From: Amoebophrya sp. AT5.2
Taxonomy: Eukaryota > Sar > Dinophyceae > Syndiniales > Amoebophryaceae
Direction of reading: 5' to 3'
Length of the DNA stretch: 17,674 bases
Assembly: GCA_005223375.1 (NCBI GenBank)
Contig: RXOD01004862.1
Location: 1-17,674 of the forward strand
The notes under the pieces are model-generated. The model was not told the DNA's origin and searched no databases. It saw only the letters and a program-made list of their open reading frames with translations. Each line of letters opens with the position of its first letter. Positions within the stretch are counted from its first letter, which is position 1. The translations under genes were made by a program, and so were the position numbers. Positions 10,470 through 17,329 of this stretch are shown piece after piece.

Positions 10470-11552
10470 ATGGCGCGACTGCTGGATGGTATACAGGACG
10501 AGCAAAGTAACTGATGGTAATTGATTTCACAAGATGACATTCATCAAAAGGAACAAGTAGAGGATGAGGATGTATACATAGTCATGTACAGCAATACAGC
10601 TCCAGAACCAGCTCGAAAGAAATCCTATAGTCAAGGGTTGGAGAGTTGCGTTGCGCAGGGATACGCATACGCGGAGGTCGTGAATGATGAGATAACAAAT
10701 CCATCGTTGCTCATTGCTGAAGATACTGTGGACGTACTTCCTCGGCCGGACTTTAGTTAGTATGACTTGCTAGAAGTGCCTGATGCGAAAGAAGACAAGA
10801 AGACCACATGGAGCTGCTGCATGATCTATGTATATATTGTTCTTGTCAGTGTCGTGTATTGTCTACAATGTGCTTGTGTATAGTAGTTATCAGTTTAAAA
10901 GAATTTCTTTTTCTGTAGCGGAAGAACACGCCGAGCGTGACATTCTCAAGACTGCCGCAAATGATCTCAATGATAAGCATTTCTCGAATTTTTCGCGGTG
11001 GGTGCACTTTTGAAAGTTGTAGAACAGGCTTCTGATTGCTGTGCAACGAGGATCTCGACTTCTAGAACGAGGCCGCGTCATGGAGCACACCATCCATGCA
11101 GCACACCATCGAGAACAGTACCACCACTACCGGCGCGAGAACGAAAACGAGGTCGAGGAGTAACTGGTGCTGGAACTTATCTAAAAACATTGCTGACGAG
11201 GGAGAGCACCGTCAAAACGAGAAGATGAAGATACAACAACACATGCGTAAGTAGGTTCATTATTTTTCGGACACGAGATCGATGAACAACAAAAAAAATT
11301 CTTGGTCCATTATTGGTAGTTCGTCATATCACACAGCGAGAGGAGTCGTTCGGTAGAGGCAACTCTGGCAACAAACATACTCATCATGCTGCAATGAGTG
11401 AATCTATAGGTCGAGGCGGTTCAGCGCCAGCACTTCGCCGGATAATCTCGTCGTCCTCATACCTTTTTCGGTCTACTAGCCTCCTCCTTCCCGTTTCGCG
11501 TATTCGTCTTCGGGTGCCGACGCGGCAGCCTGCAGCAAGTCTTTCACTTTGA
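10470..11552 (+). CDS. Candidate plus-strand multi-exon gene, unknown product
   Basis: Not recognised. A chain of coding-looking pieces can be joined: ATG 10470 (MARLLDGIQDEQ); 10535-10757 (KEQVEDEDVYIVMYSNTAPE...); the same frame after a TAG, 10761-10870, ending in a hydrophobic segment (CCMIYVYIVLVSVVYCLQC); a 43-base intron ending TTTCTTTTTCTGTAG; 10914 onward (EEHAERDILKTAANDLNDKH); a Gln/Arg/His-rich piece with ATG 11080; a piece ending at a strong GTAAGT donor (11247); then after an 86-base or so intron ending TTGGTAG a last frame to TAG at 11552. Phases can be made to agree at each junction, but several introns would be only 21-50 bases and some joins remove in-frame stops. The 3' end overlaps the J-domain gene on the other strand. 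A pseudogene or chance is quite possible. Confidence 0.3.
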
Positions 11553-12567
11553 AGTCCAGATTGCTGCCGTGATCTGCTTCGTTAATGCTTTTCTCGATGA
11601 GCAACAAAATTTCGTCGTGCAACCGATGAAGGAAGGCCGGAGACTTTGCCCTTTCCATGTTGAGGAGCTCCGCAAGAATGCTGTCTCCTTCGAAAGCACT
11701 TTGCGAGGGAGCTTGGTCGGTCGTGGGGGCAGCGCTCCCACTGTCCGAGCTGAAGACTTTGTTCTGTGACACTTCCACCTCACCTGCCGGAGCAGCTGCA
11801 ACTTTTTCTATTCCGACAACCACCGAGTTGACGATCAGCTTCCGGATTTTGGCCCGCGCTTTCTTCAATTCTTGTCTCTCCTTTTCCTTCCTTTCCTTTT
11901 CTAGTTTTTTCGCCTGCTTTTCGTTCTCCTTCACCTTTTCCTCCGCCCGCTTCTTGCGCTCGGATTCGGCGAGCTCGTCCTGCTTCTTCTGCTCCTGCTC
12001 GGCCCTGCGGCGCGCGTAGCGGTCGTCCAGTTCCCGCGCCTGCTTCTTCCCGATTCTTCTGTTTTCCTCGCGGATCTCCATCCGCCGCTCGTATTGCTCC
12101 CGCATCTGCTCCCGCATCTGTTCCCCGTAAAACAGATCGAAAAACGGGTCGAAGCCTCCCCCCATTCCTGCTCCGCCGAACTCGAAGTTAAATCCTTTTC
12201 CGCCGCCACCAGGACCAGCAGCGCCCCCAAAAAATGGAAAGCCGCCACCTCCGAAGCCGCCTTTTCCACCCATACCGCCGCCGAAATGGAAGCCGCCGCC
12301 CATACCGGCACCCCCGAACAGGTCGTAAAAGTCCGCCATGTCTCTCTCCACGTCGGGCTGCTCGAGGCCCAGTGCGATGTCCTTGGCGCGGTTCAGCGCC
12401 TGAAACTCCTTGGTCGCGGCCTCGCGATTCTCCTCCGGGTGCTTATCCGGGTGCTTCTGGAGCGCAAGCTTCTTGTACGAACGCCGAATCTCCTCCTGGT
12501 CGGGGTCCGCGTCGGGCGCAAACCCAAGCAGGGTCAGCGCATCCTCGCGCTTCATTGTGGTGGCCAT
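11476..12567 (-). CDS. J-domain (DnaJ/Hsp40) protein with Gly/Phe region and coiled coil
   Basis: J proteins recruit Hsp70 and stimulate its ATPase. Single exon, 363 residues. The J domain spans about residues 6-72 with the invariant His-Pro-Asp at 39-41, preceded by the basic helix II (EEIRRSYKKLALQK). A Gly/Phe-rich region follows (about 79-150; repeated GGGF and GGAGMGGGF). Then comes a long Arg/Lys/Glu/Gln-rich predicted coiled coil (about 155-255; QMREQMREQYERRMEIREEN) and a C-terminal helical stretch with LHRLHDEILLLIEKSINEAD. There is no zinc-finger CxxCxGxG repeat and no obvious beta-sandwich substrate domain, so it is a class C-like J protein despite the G/F region. No signal peptide, so cytosolic or nuclear is likely. 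The start is the first ATG of the frame, MATTMKRE. Repeat copy A begins about 30 bases upstream. Precise co-chaperone role unknown. Confidence 0.88.
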   Translation of the reverse strand: MATTMKREDALTLLGFAPDADPDQEEIRRSYKKLALQKHPDKHPEENREAATKEFQALNRAKDIALGLEQPDVERDMADFYDLFGGAGMGGGFHFGGGMGGKGGFGGGGFPFFGGAAGPGGGGKGFNFEFGGAGMGGGFDPFFDLFYGEQMREQMREQYERRMEIREENRRIGKKQARELDDRYARRRAEQEQKKQDELAESERKKRAEEKVKENEKQAKKLEKERKEKERQELKKARAKIRKLIVNSVVVGIEKVAAAPAGEVEVSQNKVFSSDSGSAAPTTDQAPSQSAFEGDSILAELLNMERAKSPAFLHRLHDEILLLIEKSINEADHGSNLDFKVKDLLQAAASAPEDEYAKREGGG

Positions 12568-12658
12568 GACGGTGGAAGATTAGGATTTTATTTTGAGGAT
12601 GGATGAAATTAATCTCGTTCTCGTGGTCGCGTAAGAAATAATCTACTAGACGGCGCGG

Positions 12659-12682
12659 TATAAACAGCTAGCTTTGTTTTAT
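12659..12682. promoter_or_regulatory. 24-bp identical block, copy A
   Basis: Identical base for base to 14035-14058. It contains the palindrome AGCTAGCT, flanked by TATAAAC on one side and TTTGTTTTAT on the other. It lies about 92-115 bases upstream of the J-domain ATG (12567), where a core promoter or 5' UTR element would be expected. The regulatory role is inference from identity and position. Confidence 0.4.
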
Positions 12683-12709
12683 GCGAATGTATGCTGGTGC
12701 GAAATGGGG

Positions 12710-12838
12710 TCACAAACTGGCACTGAGGGCCTGCTGCAGACGGGAAACCACAGATGATGTTCGATGCCAATGAGCAACATACAAGAATGAGGTTGAGGAT
12801 CCGCCTCGCATTGCGCTGTGAAGCAAATCGTTGACCAT
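12710..12838 (-). pseudogene. Degenerate or short copy of the duplicated ORF (copy A)
   Basis: ATG 12838 opens 42 residues (MVNDLLHSAMRGGSSTS...RLQQALSASL) to TGA 12712-12710. The copy B counterpart (within 14486-14055) reads MVNDLLRSAVRGGSSTS...RLQQALSVSL. Between the two, one 6-base indel inside this ORF and one 3-base indel just upstream both keep the frame, and several substitutions are synonymous. Further upstream, copy A carries indels of 4, 5 and 7 bases relative to B and an in-frame TGA, so the longer frame of B is broken here. Function unknown. It may be a relic of a duplicated gene, or only a short uORF of the J-domain transcript. Confidence 0.35.
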
Positions 12839-13103
12839 CACATCACGATTATGTTGGGTCGTCTCCTTTCGCAATCATGGATATGGAACCAGCTGAGAAG
12901 ATTTCGACACTGTATAATCTGGGAGGTGATCTCCAACTTGTGTGCGCTGAACACCGTTCCTGTATTTTTGTTTGATCATACTTTACATTTTCCGCTCATG
13001 TTCAAACAATCAACGCAATCTCGCTGACTGCACCTACACCTACTACTACCTGGACCGTCCTCCACGACGGCTGTGAATAATTCGCATTGCGATTGTTTGG
13101 AAT

Positions 13104-13434
13104 TGGATATATCAACTTGCCAAAATTCGTATAGCCTGTTGGGTGCAAGGTTTTTGAGCTCTTCCTCTTCTTTTTTCGTAATCTTGTAGATTTTTGGGGA
13201 CGCAACATGGTTCAGATTCAGATTCAAATTCAGTAGCGGAAGGTTAGGAATAATTTAGCAGAGGCCGGGATCGACCTCCACGGAATCGACCGCGCAGACG
13301 CAGAGGTCAGGACTGACCGGGTAGTGGAGGTCAGGATTGATATCGCAGTCCGATAATTTACGTCCGGAACAATGCGTATAGTTCAGGAAAGATCAGTTGG
13401 TGCCAGCGAGTGGGGAGGTCTGGTCAGGCGGCGC
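13104..13434 (-). other. Flank of copy A with a Lys/Glu-rich minus-strand frame
   Basis: The minus-strand frame from about 13227 toward 13050 encodes a Lys/Glu-rich stretch (KIYKITKKEEEELKNL), then NRLYEFWQV and, inside copy A, ELFTAVVEDGPG before a GTAGTAG donor-like site. The B side (14661-14419) has a comparable frame (SLPTSLWYLLELRV...VFAAVGEDDPG), suggesting a duplicated first exon. The rest (13230-13434) holds no supported feature beyond the 3' untranslated sequence of the small gene. A short GGTCAGGACTGACC-like inverted repeat lies near 13300. Confidence 0.3.
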
Positions 13435-13973
13435 CTACTTGAGCCACTCGCCGATGCCGCTCCAAACGGAGCTCATCAGATTCACGTAGAAGTACAATAT
13501 CCTGGGGCGTCTCTCGCTCGCGGGGTAGAATACGGCGTCGCACATTGCGTAGTTGATCATGTAGTAATGCTGCCGCATACAAGCAATGCCGCCCTTCTTG
13601 TTCAGCGCAACGCCAACCTCGTGCTGCGCTTCTTGTTCAGCTTTGCGGCCATCTGCGAGCGGGGCTTCCCACAACTTTTTGAACAATCCGTAGTCGAAGT
13701 ATTCCATCGCCTCGGTGCTGCCGATGTTTAAGGTGTTGACAAGCACGCCTCTCAACCTGTGTGTTGTCATCGTCGTAAGTAATTGATTTGGAGAAAAACA
13801 CTGAAGTCACGAAATGCGAAAGACGCGGCAAAGTCATCACACCTGTTGTCATCGTCGTCGCCCGAGACGGCGTTTTCCAACCACTTCTCCACTTTGTCTT
13901 CCAAAGGGCACGGATGCTTGCGCACCCAGGCCGCGATCGCGGCGTATTCCTCCTCACTATCGGAGTCGGACAT
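13435..13973 (-). CDS. Small acidic-N-terminus protein of unknown function, two exons
   Basis: Not recognised. Exon 1 (13973-13843) begins MSDSDSEEEYAAIAAWVRKH, an acidic Ser/Asp/Glu cluster that looks like a casein-kinase-2 type site, and ends in an Asp run (SGDDDDN). Intron 13842-13757 is only 86 bases, GTGTGA...CACACAG. Exon 2 (13756-13435) joins in phase 2, restoring Arg, and reads LRGVLVNTLNIGSTEAMEYFDYG..., a charged helix, an aromatic patch (CMRQHYYMINYAMCDAVFYP) and a C-terminal Trp-containing tail (SSVWSGIGEWLK). Total 150 residues, no signal peptide or membrane helix. Phase agreement, start context and a stop shortly after a compact folded-looking sequence support a real gene. Copy B of the duplication starts 4 bases upstream of its ATG. 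A 14-base direct repeat brackets the intron. Confidence 0.65.
13763..13776. repeat. 14-bp direct repeat, intron 3' side copy
   Basis: GTTGTCATCGTCGT (plus strand), identical to 13845-13858. This copy lies inside the 86-base intron just before its acceptor. Counting the neighbouring ACCTGT, the match extends on one side with a 4-base GTGT insertion in this copy. Confidence 0.9.
13845..13858. repeat. 14-bp direct repeat, exon side copy
   Basis: Same 14 bases as 13763-13776. This copy is coding (part of the Asp run) and ends at the exon 1 donor. The distance between copies is 82 bases, close to the intron length (86), as expected if the intron arose by insertion with target duplication or by tandem duplication. 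Confidence 0.9.
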
Positions 13974-14034
13974 GTTGGATGGATAAAAATTAATCTGGTG
14001 GTCGCGTTCGCGTTGTAAGAATCTAAAGGCGCGA

Positions 14035-14058
14035 TATAAACAGCTAGCTTTGTTTTAT
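14035..14058. promoter_or_regulatory. 24-bp identical block, copy B
   Basis: Identical to 12659-12682, palindromic AGCTAGCT core. It lies about 62-85 bases upstream of the small gene's ATG (13973). It overlaps the TAA of the ORF at 14486-14055. Candidate promoter or 5' UTR element by position only. Confidence 0.4.
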
Positions 14059-14486
14059 CCGAATGTATGCGAAGGTGTATGCCGCAAACTGACACTGAGG
14101 GCCTGCTGCAGGCGGAAAAACACAGATGATGTTCGACGCCGATGTGCGACAAGGATCAATGAGGTAGAGGTTGAGGATCCGCCTCGCACTGCGCTGCGAA
14201 GCAAATCGTTGACCATCTTATCACGATTCTGAATCGTCTCCTTTCGAAATGGAATAAAATATCTGCGAAGATTTCGACATTGTAGAATCTGGGGGGTGAT
14301 CGTGATCTTCAACTTGTGTCGTGCGCTGAACACCGTTCCTCTTCCTGTAGTTTTTGTTTGATCATACATTTTCCGCTCATCTTCAAACAAGGCAATCTCT
14401 ATCTCGCTGACACTATACCTAACAGATACTGCTACCTGGATCGTCCTCCCCAACAGCTGCGAATACGTAATTCGCATTGCGATCAT
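14055..14486 (-). CDS. Hypothetical 143-residue ORF in duplication copy B
   Basis: Not recognised. It begins MIAMRITYSQLLGRTIQVAV, has a charged central part (SEIEIALFEDERKMYDQ), a basic stretch (RNLRRYFIPFRKETIQNRDK) and a Ser/Thr-rich region, and ends SLRHTPSHTFG before TAA. The middle-to-end portion has a frame-conserved counterpart in copy A (12838-12710). It sits between the 3' end of PIG-T and the 5' end of the small acidic gene, on the same strand. It may be a genuine small gene, the 3' part of a longer spliced gene whose first exon ends EDDPG| near 14440, or a long open frame in a 5' flank. Confidence 0.33.
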   Translation of the reverse strand: MIAMRITYSQLLGRTIQVAVSVRYSVSEIEIALFEDERKMYDQTKTTGRGTVFSARHKLKITITPQILQCRNLRRYFIPFRKETIQNRDKMVNDLLRSAVRGGSSTSTSLILVAHRRRTSSVFFRLQQALSVSLRHTPSHTFG

Positions 14487-14497
14487 TGTTTCTTGGA

Positions 14498-14796
14498 CTG
14501 CGACGGACTACAATTCTGATCGTGACGCGCAACTCCAGCAGGTACCAGAGCGAGGTAGGAAGAGACAAGGTCTTCGTCTTTTCGTCATCATCGATTTGCC
14601 CCCTCCTGCTTCTGTCCCTGTGTCTGCGAGGACACCGCAATGCTGCCGGAGCCAGCTCCACCTCAGTGGGCGCGTGAAATTCTCGATGATTTTACAGATA
14701 TCCACCCTTTAACTGTATTACGCTGTTCCACCTACTTTCTTTACGTACCTTCAACCAACGAGAACGCAGTAGTTCTTGTTCTAGTTGGCTTCACTT
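14498..14796. other. Intergenic, 3' flank of PIG-T
   Basis: A minus-strand frame (14661 down to 14419) is open and ends VFAAVGEDDPGSS inside copy B, parallel to the copy A flank, so part of this stretch may be a first exon of the duplicated gene. No other supported feature. Confidence 0.3.
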
Positions 14797-17055
14797 TCAA
14801 ACCGCGCGCAGTATCATGGGTTTGCTGGTTGTGAAGCGGAACAATTGCGAGAAGAAGAAGGTAGCGAAGGTGGAGGCAAGGCAAATCACGTTGAATGGCA
14901 TCGAGAAGTCTGGCATCTGCACCATCACGATCGTCCCGTCGGTCAGAAACATCTTCTGCTCGCAGCTGCTAGAAGTAGAGAGCACGTAGGCCGCGCTGCC
15001 GAGGTCGAACCCCTTTTCCGCCGCGAACGAAAAGTCGTCGATGTGCACGAACCGTTTCACGAGCTTCACCGTGATTATTGCGCGCGGGTCGGTGACCACA
15101 AACCGAAACACCAGCTGTCCGCGGCGCTGGCCGCGCGGCTCCGTGCGGAGCTGCAGGTAGTCGATGGCGGCGCTGCCGGTGAGCGTCCGGCGCGTCGTAG
15201 CCGTAGGTGGGGCCCCGGAGGACGAAGAGGTGGATGAGGTCGAGGAGGTTATAGTGACCTTAGTACTGCTCCACAACGGTTGGAGAAAGTACGGGAGACT
15301 ATCGGTCGCAGAAAGGTGGAAAGCGAAAGACGCGGACCTTGATGTTCTGGACGAAGTAACACCGGGACGGTCATCACGTGGAGGCCAAGCAACATGCGCC
15401 CCGCGTCTGTTTCGATCCCTGGAGTTGTCCACTTGGAACCGCCATATTCCGTAGCTGCGCACATTTCCTTCCACGTCAGGCAGGATATCGCGCTGCACGT
15501 CCACGTTGTGACCGGGCGTCTGAACTAGGTGGGCCTCAGGACTACCGCGGAAGTCCTCGAAGTTAGCGTTAGGGTTTGGCTTCGGCGGATTGTTGCTCCC
15601 GTGTACGACTACAATTTTTAGTAGCAGCTCCTGTCCCCGTATCGGGCACGAGCCAGAACGCGGCGTTGCAAACGACGACGATGCTGAACCAGGTACGTTT
15701 ATTGTCGTCATGCTCATGCCGTTGTGCTCAAGATCATTCCGCCCCGTGTCCTGCAGCCCCTGTCCTGCACCACTGGACGTCAACAAGTCCTCGCCCCCAG
15801 CGTTCTTGTTTGCTCGAGGTCGACCACGAGGCAGCGTCACCCCCAACACCTCTTCCAGATCCGGTCCTTCCAGCACGACACTCAGGGACGCCAAAAAGCC
15901 CCCTTTCCTGCTCGCCGCCAGCTTCAGCGAGAAGAACGACGACCGCGCCATCTTCAGAATCAGTTCCGGGTCCACCAGCAAGCTCCCCAGCCCCGCGTCG
16001 CCACGGCAGGGGAGCAGCCGCAGCCACGGCGTCAGGTTCTCCGTGCACACTGGCTCGTAGGGAAGGGTCATGTACTTCAGCGATGCGGGCGTACCAGAGC
16101 GAGACGCAGTAGTCCTGGTACAACTTGTTGAAGAGCTTGAGCATGACGAACTCCAACTCCGACTCGTCGTGGAACTGGTACTATTTGTGTCGTTGCTGGT
16201 GCCTCTGCCTGCAGGACCAGGAGCTGGAGCTACGGCTACCCCCACTAACTCCTGCTGCTCGCTTTCGGGTTCGGGTAGGGAGAATTCTATGGGTTGCAGC
16301 CAGGGATACCCGCTGTGCCCGACGTCCATCGCCTCGAACGACGCACACAGTAGCCCGCTCAGCTGGAACACCAATTTGCTCCAGCTGCCAAGCTCAGCGT
16401 TCGCCACCAGACTCGCGCCGGTGGGCGGAGGAAAGAAGTTCAGGTTGTCGTTGTCGTTGTGCTGCTTGCGGTAGTTGTTCCCCTCTTGGTCTTGATGTTG
16501 ATGATCTTGATGTTCCTCATTCCTCGCCTGGCTAAGTTTTTCTCGTAGGTCGTGGATAGTGGACCCGGCCTGGTGCAACGCGGCGTGAATGTTTCCCTGC
16601 GTCAGCGTGGCCTGGAAATGCTGCAAATCCGCATCAGAAGCAAAAATCTGTGCGATCGCATTCTGAAGAAACCGGCTGCGGATCGTTTTTACTGAATTTC
16701 TGTCACGCGGTTGCGCTTCTTCTGTTTCGTCCACCGGCGGTGAGAGAGCTGATGAGAACTCAAACTGTGCGAGGTACTCCTCTGGATCTGATGATTTGTT
16801 GCGCCGGCTCGTAGTTTTTCGCTGCCCGCCCGCAGTCTCATCCGCGCGTGGTTTTTGTGGCACCTCGTCCAGTGGATAAAGATACAAGGCCTCCTCTATC
16901 GCGATCCCGTCGATGACGACACGAGTTGAGCTTGAGGAGGTCACGGGACGGGATGCTGCATCTGGAGGGGCGCCTCGCACGACACATAAAGCGGCTGTCA
17001 GCATCACCAACGCTCTCGCTACAGGTGTGCTGGCGCGCCACGACTCCCTGTGCAT
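14797..17055 (-). CDS. GPI transamidase component PIG-T (Gpi16), single exon
   Basis: PIG-T is the lumenal, membrane-anchored subunit of the ER GPI-transamidase complex that attaches GPI anchors to proteins. The 752-residue ORF starts with a signal peptide (ALVMLTAALCVVRGAPP, cleavage probably near 28-30). Next come EEALYLYPL and FEFSSAL early strands, HFQATLTQGN, and WSKLVFQLSGLLCASFEAMD, the equivalent of the family's FCASLNFID. Then comes the family signature LKYMTLPYEPVCTENLTPW (about 324-342), whose Cys corresponds, I believe, to the Cys that cross-links PIG-T to PIG-K. Later RFVVTDPRAIITVKLVKRF, FDLGSAAYVL and PDFSMPFNVICLASTFATFF form the lumenal C-terminal part and single membrane helix (about 719-741) with a short tail. 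It is longer than human PIG-T (578) because of Ser-, Asn- and Asp-rich inserts. In 16080-16180 the codon bias fits another frame. Confidence 0.93.
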   Translation of the reverse strand: MHRESWRASTPVARALVMLTAALCVVRGAPPDAASRPVTSSSSTRVVIDGIAIEEALYLYPLDEVPQKPRADETAGGQRKTTSRRNKSSDPEEYLAQFEFSSALSPPVDETEEAQPRDRNSVKTIRSRFLQNAIAQIFASDADLQHFQATLTQGNIHAALHQAGSTIHDLREKLSQARNEEHQDHQHQDQEGNNYRKQHNDNDNLNFFPPPTGASLVANAELGSWSKLVFQLSGLLCASFEAMDVGHSGYPWLQPIEFSLPEPESEQQELVGVAVAPAPGPAGRGTSNDTNSTSSTTSRSWSSSCSSSSTSCTRTTASRSGTPASLKYMTLPYEPVCTENLTPWLRLLPCRGDAGLGSLLVDPELILKMARSSFFSLKLAASRKGGFLASLSVVLEGPDLEEVLGVTLPRGRPRANKNAGGEDLLTSSGAGQGLQDTGRNDLEHNGMSMTTINVPGSASSSFATPRSGSCPIRGQELLLKIVVVHGSNNPPKPNPNANFEDFRGSPEAHLVQTPGHNVDVQRDILPDVEGNVRSYGIWRFQVDNSRDRNRRGAHVAWPPRDDRPGVTSSRTSRSASFAFHLSATDSLPYFLQPLWSSTKVTITSSTSSTSSSSGAPPTATTRRTLTGSAAIDYLQLRTEPRGQRRGQLVFRFVVTDPRAIITVKLVKRFVHIDDFSFAAEKGFDLGSAAYVLSTSSSCEQKMFLTDGTIVMVQMPDFSMPFNVICLASTFATFFFSQLFRFTTSKPMILRAV

Positions 17056-17329
17056 CGTGGGCTGCGGTGGAGGCGACCCAAGGCGAAAAAGATGAAGCGG
17101 TCGTAGTGGGAGTTATGATTTTTAGAAGAGCACTAAGCTACTCGAAGATCCATCCTCATAGATATGGTGACGATGCTCAGCAGCATACGCTTGGTTTTAC
17201 AATACGTCTTGTAAAAATGCCCATCTACTTGAGAGAGTGGTTCAAGCACCCAGTCCCAGAGTGAAAGTACCTAGAACTGCGTTTGCTGGCTGATCAACAA
17301 CTTTCTTACGAACGACGTTACCAATTTCT
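17056..17329. other. Intergenic, 5' flank of PIG-T
   Basis: No supported open frame. It holds the inverted repeat at 17195-17216 and a second imperfect one around GATGCTCAGCAGCATAC (17173-17189). The PIG-T promoter should lie here, but no recognisable core element was found. Confidence 0.4.
17195..17216. repeat. Inverted repeat, 8-bp arms, 6-bp loop
   Basis: TTTTACAA-TACGTC-TTGTAAAA. Perfect arms. It lies about 140-160 bases upstream of the PIG-T ATG and downstream of the 17330-17587 ORF on the same strand. It could be a 3'-end hairpin or a protein-binding palindrome; no function can be assigned. Confidence 0.85.

Larger units (their letters stand above)
12597..13103. repeat. Diverged duplication, copy A (upstream of the J-domain gene)
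   Basis: About 507 bases align with 13977-14497 in the same orientation, with scattered substitutions and small indels. Clear anchors shared by both copies: the 24-base block at 12659, CACTGAGGGCCTGCTGCAG (from 12721), GAGGATCCGCCTCGCA, AGCAAATCGTTGACCATC, GAAGATTTCGACA, TTTTTGTTTGATCATAC and TTCGCATTGCGAT (13081). The copy spacing is about 1380-1390 bases. Similarity fades within the J-domain 5' flank on one side and near 13100 on the other. On the minus strand both copies also share a frame ending in a VVEDGPG / VGEDDPG motif followed by GGTCCAG|GTAGTAG or GATCCAG|GTAGCAG, which looks like a conserved exon end and donor (13050 in A). Confidence 0.92.
13977..14497. repeat. Diverged duplication, copy B (upstream of the small unknown gene)
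   Basis: Partner of 12597-13103, same orientation. It starts GGATGGATAAAAATTAATCT, 4 bases from the ATG of the small gene, and ends near TTCGCATTGCGAT (14471-14483). Weaker resemblance may continue to about 14560. The coding genes on the left of each copy (J-domain protein and the small acidic protein) show no similarity, so the duplication covers the upstream flank and not the genes. Confidence 0.92.

Noticed and set aside
12721..14216. C/D-box snoRNA in the duplicated module (ATGATG and CTGA motifs in both copies)
   Set aside because: The C-box match is imperfect, box spacing is wrong, and similarity between copies is spread over the whole module and not focused on the boxes.
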